From the IMG/VR virus record IMGVR_UViG_3300009154_000161, positions 1-32,644 of that record: a stretch of 32,644 nt of DNA. One strand, given 5' to 3'. Shown here piece by piece: positions 29,750-32,644 of this stretch. Position 1 is the stretch's first letter, and every line of letters starts with the position of its first letter. The notes below the pieces were generated by a model. That model saw nothing but the letters and a program-made list of their open reading frames with translations. It did no database searches and was not told where the DNA came from. This DNA comes from a virus. The position numbers and the translations under genes are program-made.

Positions 29750-30355
29750 ATGTCCGCTACAACAACGGAAGGAACAGGACCAGGCTCAGCAGAAGAAAGC
29801 AGAAGAAAAATACAAAACGCCCTAGTTAGAGAGGAGAATTTGCTGCCGGAATTGCTCCTTCCGGTCGGCGCTGTACTTGCCTATGGCTCAAGTAACGCCC
29901 CGAACGGTTGGTTGAATTGCCAAGGCCAAGCTGTCTATAGGGGTGATTATCCCGATTTGTTCGCCGTAATCGGAACAACATACGGAGTGGGAGACGGAAG
30001 CACGACTTTTAACCTCCCCAACCTGTCGGGCAGAGTGGTCGTCGGTCAAGGAAACGGAGCCGGATTGACATCGAGGGCTATGGGAGCCACGGGGGGCGTA
30101 GAAACCCATGCATTAAACGTCGGTGAGATGCCAAGCCACACCCATACTTCCAACGCAGTGGGAAACACTGTGGGTCTAATCAAAGCAGACGGATTAAACA
30201 CCGCAGTTGGCGTGGACAACTCGGCAGTAGAACCCAACTTATATGCTGCACCTGTTGCAGTGAGCATAGATAGTGCCGGTAGCGGCAACGCGCACAACAA
30301 CATGCAGCCTTTCGCCGTCCTGAACTACATTATCAGATACGGTAAGAGAACCTAA
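29750..30355 (+). CDS. Phage tail-collar domain protein
   Basis: A 201-aa protein. Residues about 40-100 carry the tail-collar fold typical of short tail fibres and of microcystin-dependent-type proteins: PVGAVLAYGSSNAPNGWLNC, then DLFAVIGTTYGVGDGSTTF and NLPNLSGRVVVG. It ends with the usual MQPFAVLNYIIRYGKRT. Start 29750 is set by AAGGAGGAAAAAT; a longer upstream reading has no ribosome binding site. It is probably a particle tail component. A terminator follows. Confidence 0.9.
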   Translation: MSATTTEGTGPGSAEESRRKIQNALVREENLLPELLLPVGAVLAYGSSNAPNGWLNCQGQAVYRGDYPDLFAVIGTTYGVGDGSTTFNLPNLSGRVVVGQGNGAGLTSRAMGATGGVETHALNVGEMPSHTHTSNAVGNTVGLIKADGLNTAVGVDNSAVEPNLYAAPVAVSIDSAGSGNAHNNMQPFAVLNYIIRYGKRT

Positions 30356-30372
30356 TATCAGATAACTTTGAG

Positions 30373-30406
30373 AACGGCCTCCGGGGAGACTCGGGGGCCG
30401 TTTTTA
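30373..30406 (+). terminator. Rho-independent terminator
   Basis: ACGGCCTCCG pairs with CGGGGGCCGT (one G-T pair), and a T run follows, just after the tail-collar gene. Confidence 0.85.
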
Positions 30407-30418
30407 TTGGTGGATGGG

Positions 30419-31081
30419 CTAGTTACTTTCAAGGCGTTCTGCCGCCAGCTCAGCAATAAAAAGTTCTCGAAAATCCTTGTCGTGAGCCAACATCTTGGCC
30501 AACATATCTTTCCCCTTAAACACAGCCACCTCGCACGACAATTTAATGTATTCTTCGGGCAGACTGTCGCCGTGTCCTTGGTTGGCTTCCCTACAAGCCA
30601 GAACGCAGTTTTTAAGCGAGTTATCCCCGCCCCTAGACTTAGGAATTAAATGGTCAAGGTTATAAGACCTCCTGCTGTTGAGGTTTATCTTACGCCCAGT
30701 CCAGTAGCACCTAGGATTATCCCCTATTTTCTTTATTAAGTCCTTGAGTTTGAACATGAATTTATATCCCATCCTTTTGGCCTTCGTCCCTATCATACCG
30801 AAATGATTAATTTTGGAGCGTAGTATTTGTTTCTTTAATCCAAAAATCTCGACAAAAGGATCTTTGTATTCTTTGATCCTACCGTGCTTGAAGGCCTCCA
30901 TCTTCGTACGCAAAGGACAAAGTCTCTTCTTCCTAGTGCGCGCCAAAGTCTTGCCCTTTTGGCCCGCCCCGCAGTGGTAAGAAATCGTCCCCTTGGAACA
31001 ACCCAGACGAACCTCTATCTGTCTGTAGGACAAGCCTTCGTCCCTCAATTTTAAAATTTTTTCTCCTAGTCCGAGTTCCAT
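30419..31081 (-). CDS. HNH endonuclease with N-terminal HTH
   Basis: A 220-aa protein. Residues about 14-35 read as a helix-turn-helix (LSYRQIEVRLGCSKGTISYH) that may guide DNA binding. The HNH nuclease motif lies near residues 155-185: YNLDHLIPKSRGGDNSLKN (the catalytic Asp-His) then CREANQGHGDSLP. A Lys/Arg-rich linker joins them. It is probably a free-standing homing endonuclease, as is common in T4-like phages. No intron signals are seen around it. No ribosome binding site is visible at ATG 31081. Confidence 0.85.
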   Translation of the reverse strand: MELGLGEKILKLRDEGLSYRQIEVRLGCSKGTISYHCGAGQKGKTLARTRKKRLCPLRTKMEAFKHGRIKEYKDPFVEIFGLKKQILRSKINHFGMIGTKAKRMGYKFMFKLKDLIKKIGDNPRCYWTGRKINLNSRRSYNLDHLIPKSRGGDNSLKNCVLACREANQGHGDSLPEEYIKLSCEVAVFKGKDMLAKMLAHDKDFRELFIAELAAERLESN

Positions 31082-31156
31082 CCAACAGATTTTAATAGAA
31101 ATCTATAGGATGGACAATATCAATTTTTAATTGATACCACGAGAGCGGAATCAAAA

Positions 31157-31669
31157 TCAGACCGCTACCTTGGTGCGACTAGAAGACACGGCTTGCATTA
31201 TCTGATTGGCCTTGTTGGTTAATATCCCATTCGCCAGCTTTTGAGCATACCCAGACCCCACGGAGCCATCCTTGATGGCTTGAAAAAGATTGCTCGCTAT
31301 CTGGCCCTTCTCTTGCTCGGTAAGATAAGTCAAGCACGCATCCGATATTTCCACATAAGTATCAACCGTTCTCTGAATCAGAGAGGGATCGCGAGTTTGA
31401 GCCTTCTGGGAAGCCCTCTGGCTGGCCAACTGCATCGCTTGCTTGACGGCCCGGTTTTCCCTCCAAGCCTTCTTGAGATCGCTTACGGCCCCCACCGCAG
31501 CCTTCGCAACCCCTCCAAGCCCTGGAACAAGGCTCATGCCACCCGTAACGGCCGCAACCCCAGCATCAGTCGCCATATCTCCCGCCGCCGCTTTAGCACG
31601 ACCTGCCAAACTGGAGCCTACGCCTCCACCTATCGCCTTGGCTTCCAAAAATTCATAAAATGTTTTCAT
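31157..31669 (-). CDS. Candidate capsid-targeted Ala/Gly-rich protein
   Basis: A 170-aa protein starting MKTFYEFLEAKAIGGGVG, nearly the T4 internal-protein start (MKTYQEFIAEA); F-L-E/A would be the cleavage site. Residues 10-70 are Ala/Gly-rich and lightly hydrophobic. The rest is helical with AVKQAMQLASQRASQ and a Gln/Thr mix. No family is recognised. CTAGATAGAGC directly precedes ATG 31669. Confidence 0.78.
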   Translation of the reverse strand: MKTFYEFLEAKAIGGGVGSSLAGRAKAAAGDMATDAGVAAVTGGMSLVPGLGGVAKAAVGAVSDLKKAWRENRAVKQAMQLASQRASQKAQTRDPSLIQRTVDTYVEISDACLTYLTEQEKGQIASNLFQAIKDGSVGSGYAQKLANGILTNKANQIMQAVSSSRTKVAV

Positions 31670-31672
31670 GCT

Positions 31673-31680
31673 CTATCTAG
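31673..31680 (-). promoter_or_regulatory. CTAGATAG box next to start codon
   Basis: CTAGATAGAGCATGAAAAC on the minus strand, box three bases before ATG 31669. Confidence 0.45.
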
Positions 31681-31705
31681 TCATTTTCATTGAGTATTTA
31701 GCCGC

Positions 31706-32029
31706 TCATGCTCGTACATCAGAGCCAGGCCCCATCCACGTAGGCCTCTTGTAACTGGGATCCCGCGACATCTGAAAGGACAACTCTTGCTCCATCGCAT
31801 CTATCCCTTTCTGAGTGGGGACAAAACCGCCCGAAGCTCCGCGCTCCAAGAAACCCGCCCCCAAACACTTACGAAGATGACTCAAATGGGTCGGCTCTAC
31901 ACGATCAGATATCATACCAAGACCCTTCTCCAAAGAGTCAAACATAACCCAGATGTTAAGACTGGTGGGAGTCCCCTTCGGAGCACGAGCCTCGGCCAAT
32001 ATTTCTAGCATATCGTAGAATGTTTTCAT
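31706..32029 (-). CDS. Candidate capsid-targeted winged-helix protein
   Basis: A 107-aa protein starting MKTFYDMLEILAEARAPKGT, with L-A-E/A matching the T4 prohead-protease consensus closely. Residues about 25-85 look like a winged helix: SLNIWVMFDSLEKGLG, HLSHLRKCLGAGFLER, then a wing (GGFVPTQKGIDAMEQEL). A DNA-binding regulator delivered with the genome is one possibility, which is inference. Its start overlaps the upstream stop as ATGA; TAGGAAAACAGC precedes it. Confidence 0.72.
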   Translation of the reverse strand: MKTFYDMLEILAEARAPKGTPTSLNIWVMFDSLEKGLGMISDRVEPTHLSHLRKCLGAGFLERGASGGFVPTQKGIDAMEQELSFQMSRDPSYKRPTWMGPGSDVRA

Positions 32030-32313
32030 GCTGTTTTCCTAGTTCTGATAGCCATGGCCCTGTCAGTCACATTAAAATCTTTAATGGAAACATTGCCACG
32101 GAGAATTTGTTTTATCCTCGCCGCGAAAAGTTCTGGTGAGCAGCCGTACCAAGGCCTCTCCGGGTCGCCGATCATATTCATCACATAGAGAGCGTCAAGT
32201 ATCTCCGGCACATTCGCCTCCGGATCCATGCCCGCCCCTACGAGTTTCTTGCCAGCAAACTCGGCGTCCTCAAACTGCTGTCTGTTTTTGAGCCATTCTT
32301 TAAATATCTTCAT
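32026..32313 (-). CDS. Small candidate capsid-targeted protein
   Basis: A 95-aa protein starting MKIFKEWLKNRQQFEDAEF. The M-K-x-F-K-E-W-L start fits the window's pattern; the cleavage site is less clear. The middle (VPEILDALYVMNMIGDPERP, then FAARIKQILRGN) is helical; the tail is basic (RTRKTA). GAGGATTGAA before ATG 32313 is the ribosome binding site. It lies one base after the upstream gene's stop, so an operon with 32315-32620 and 31706-32029 is likely. Confidence 0.7.
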   Translation of the reverse strand: MKIFKEWLKNRQQFEDAEFAGKKLVGAGMDPEANVPEILDALYVMNMIGDPERPWYGCSPELFAARIKQILRGNVSIKDFNVTDRAMAIRTRKTA

Positions 32314-32314
32314 T

Positions 32315-32620
32315 TCAATCCTCGATTTCGTCGAACTCCTTCATGGCGGCCGCGAACTCCTCCAGCTTGGAAGTGACCTTTTCCAGAGCATGGTAGTACT
32401 TGTCTGCTTGCTCGCTGCCCAACTTCTTCGCACCCGGACCATGCCATACGTAGGCCGTTGCCCACTGGGCTGCTCTGAGTCCCTCGGTGGATATCCGCCG
32501 GAGCTCGTCCAGTTTTTCCCTCCATGTGTAGTCGCTCATGGGCCCGCCCATGTCGTTCTGGAACGCATAGTGCTCCGTGAGGCCCGCCAGATAAAGTTCG
32601 TAATTGTTCGCTTTCTTCAT
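32315..32620 (-). CDS. Small helical unknown protein
   Basis: A 101-aa protein starting MKKANNYELYLAGLTEHYAF, without the targeting-like start. It is mostly helical with a Trp/Tyr-rich middle (GLRAAQWATAYVWHGPGAKK) and an acidic C-terminus. No family is recognised. CTAGATAGGGAT directly precedes the ATG; it is the first of three tightly packed genes. Confidence 0.65.
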   Translation of the reverse strand: MKKANNYELYLAGLTEHYAFQNDMGGPMSDYTWREKLDELRRISTEGLRAAQWATAYVWHGPGAKKLGSEQADKYYHALEKVTSKLEEFAAAMKEFDEIED

Positions 32621-32624
32621 ATCC

Positions 32625-32632
32625 CTATCTAG
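32625..32632 (-). promoter_or_regulatory. CTAGATAG box next to start codon
   Basis: GGCTAGATAGGGATATG on the minus strand, box four to five bases before ATG 32620. Confidence 0.45.
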
Positions 32633-32644
32633 CCTTCTTTTTGG

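Noticed and set aside
1-32644. tRNA or rRNA genes
   Set aside because: No cloverleaf-like stretch with TTCRA-type T-loop and CCA end, and no rRNA-like sequence, was noticed by eye; a tRNAscan run would settle it.

Overview
The window looks like a segment of a large, T4-like tailed-phage genome (Caudoviricetes, myovirus type). The phage signals are dense, mostly short genes on both strands with many stop/start overlaps; a phage DUF6065-like gene followed by the tiny phage protein beginning MSQNGKGDNPRK; a phage-type COOH-NH2 ligase; a tail-collar protein; a tail-fibre-like protein; two free-standing homing-type nucleases (LAGLIDADG and HNH); and T4-late-type promoter boxes. No tRNA, rRNA, integrase, terminase or DNA polymerase was seen. 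Several non-phage-like genes (lysine 6-transaminase, dicluster ferredoxin, LolA-like lipoprotein, Cys-rich secreted protein, McsA-like protein) hint at a host such as a planctomycete or relative. That host call is inference from remembered family resemblance, not from a search.

Layout. 1-3051: end of a Pro-rich protein, DUF6065-like gene, tiny conserved gene, cytosine-methylase-like gene and ligase. 3120-6557: a Thr/Pro-linked Cys-module protein, McsA-like protein, intracellular subtilisin and an unknown. 6631-11302: acidic, Cys-containing and other candidate capsid-internal proteins plus a lipoprotein. 11299-15583: small DNA-binding-like proteins, Nudix hydrolase, LAGLIDADG protein, SWIM-finger protein and a three-gene operon ending in lysine 6-transaminase. 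15597-17754: more candidate capsid-internal proteins and a Dam-like methylase. 17788-20712: small genes, including an autonomous cassette (sigma70-type promoter, 5' hairpin, secreted Cys-rich protein, terminator) and a Dps-like protein. 20801-25141: DnaJ, small and membrane proteins, YhaM-like nuclease. 25219-30407: GNAT, tail fibre, ART-like protein, LpxH-like phosphoesterase, ferredoxin and tail collar. 30419-32644: HNH nuclease and four small proteins.

Two patterns tie the region together. First, about fifteen otherwise unrelated proteins start with a short aromatic/acidic peptide of the type M-K-x-F-x-E-(F/W)-L, often followed within about 15 residues by (L/I)-x-E and a small residue. This resembles the capsid-targeting sequence and gp21 prohead-protease site of T4 internal proteins. 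It suggests a large set of packaged or head-associated proteins, among them a GNAT acetyltransferase, a Dps-like protein, an ART-like protein and a winged-helix protein. Second, many genes have a T4-late-like box (TATATAA, GATAAATAG, CTAAATAG or CTAGATAG) only 3-6 bases before the start codon, so their late transcripts may be leaderless. Other genes have strong AAGGAGG-type ribosome binding sites.
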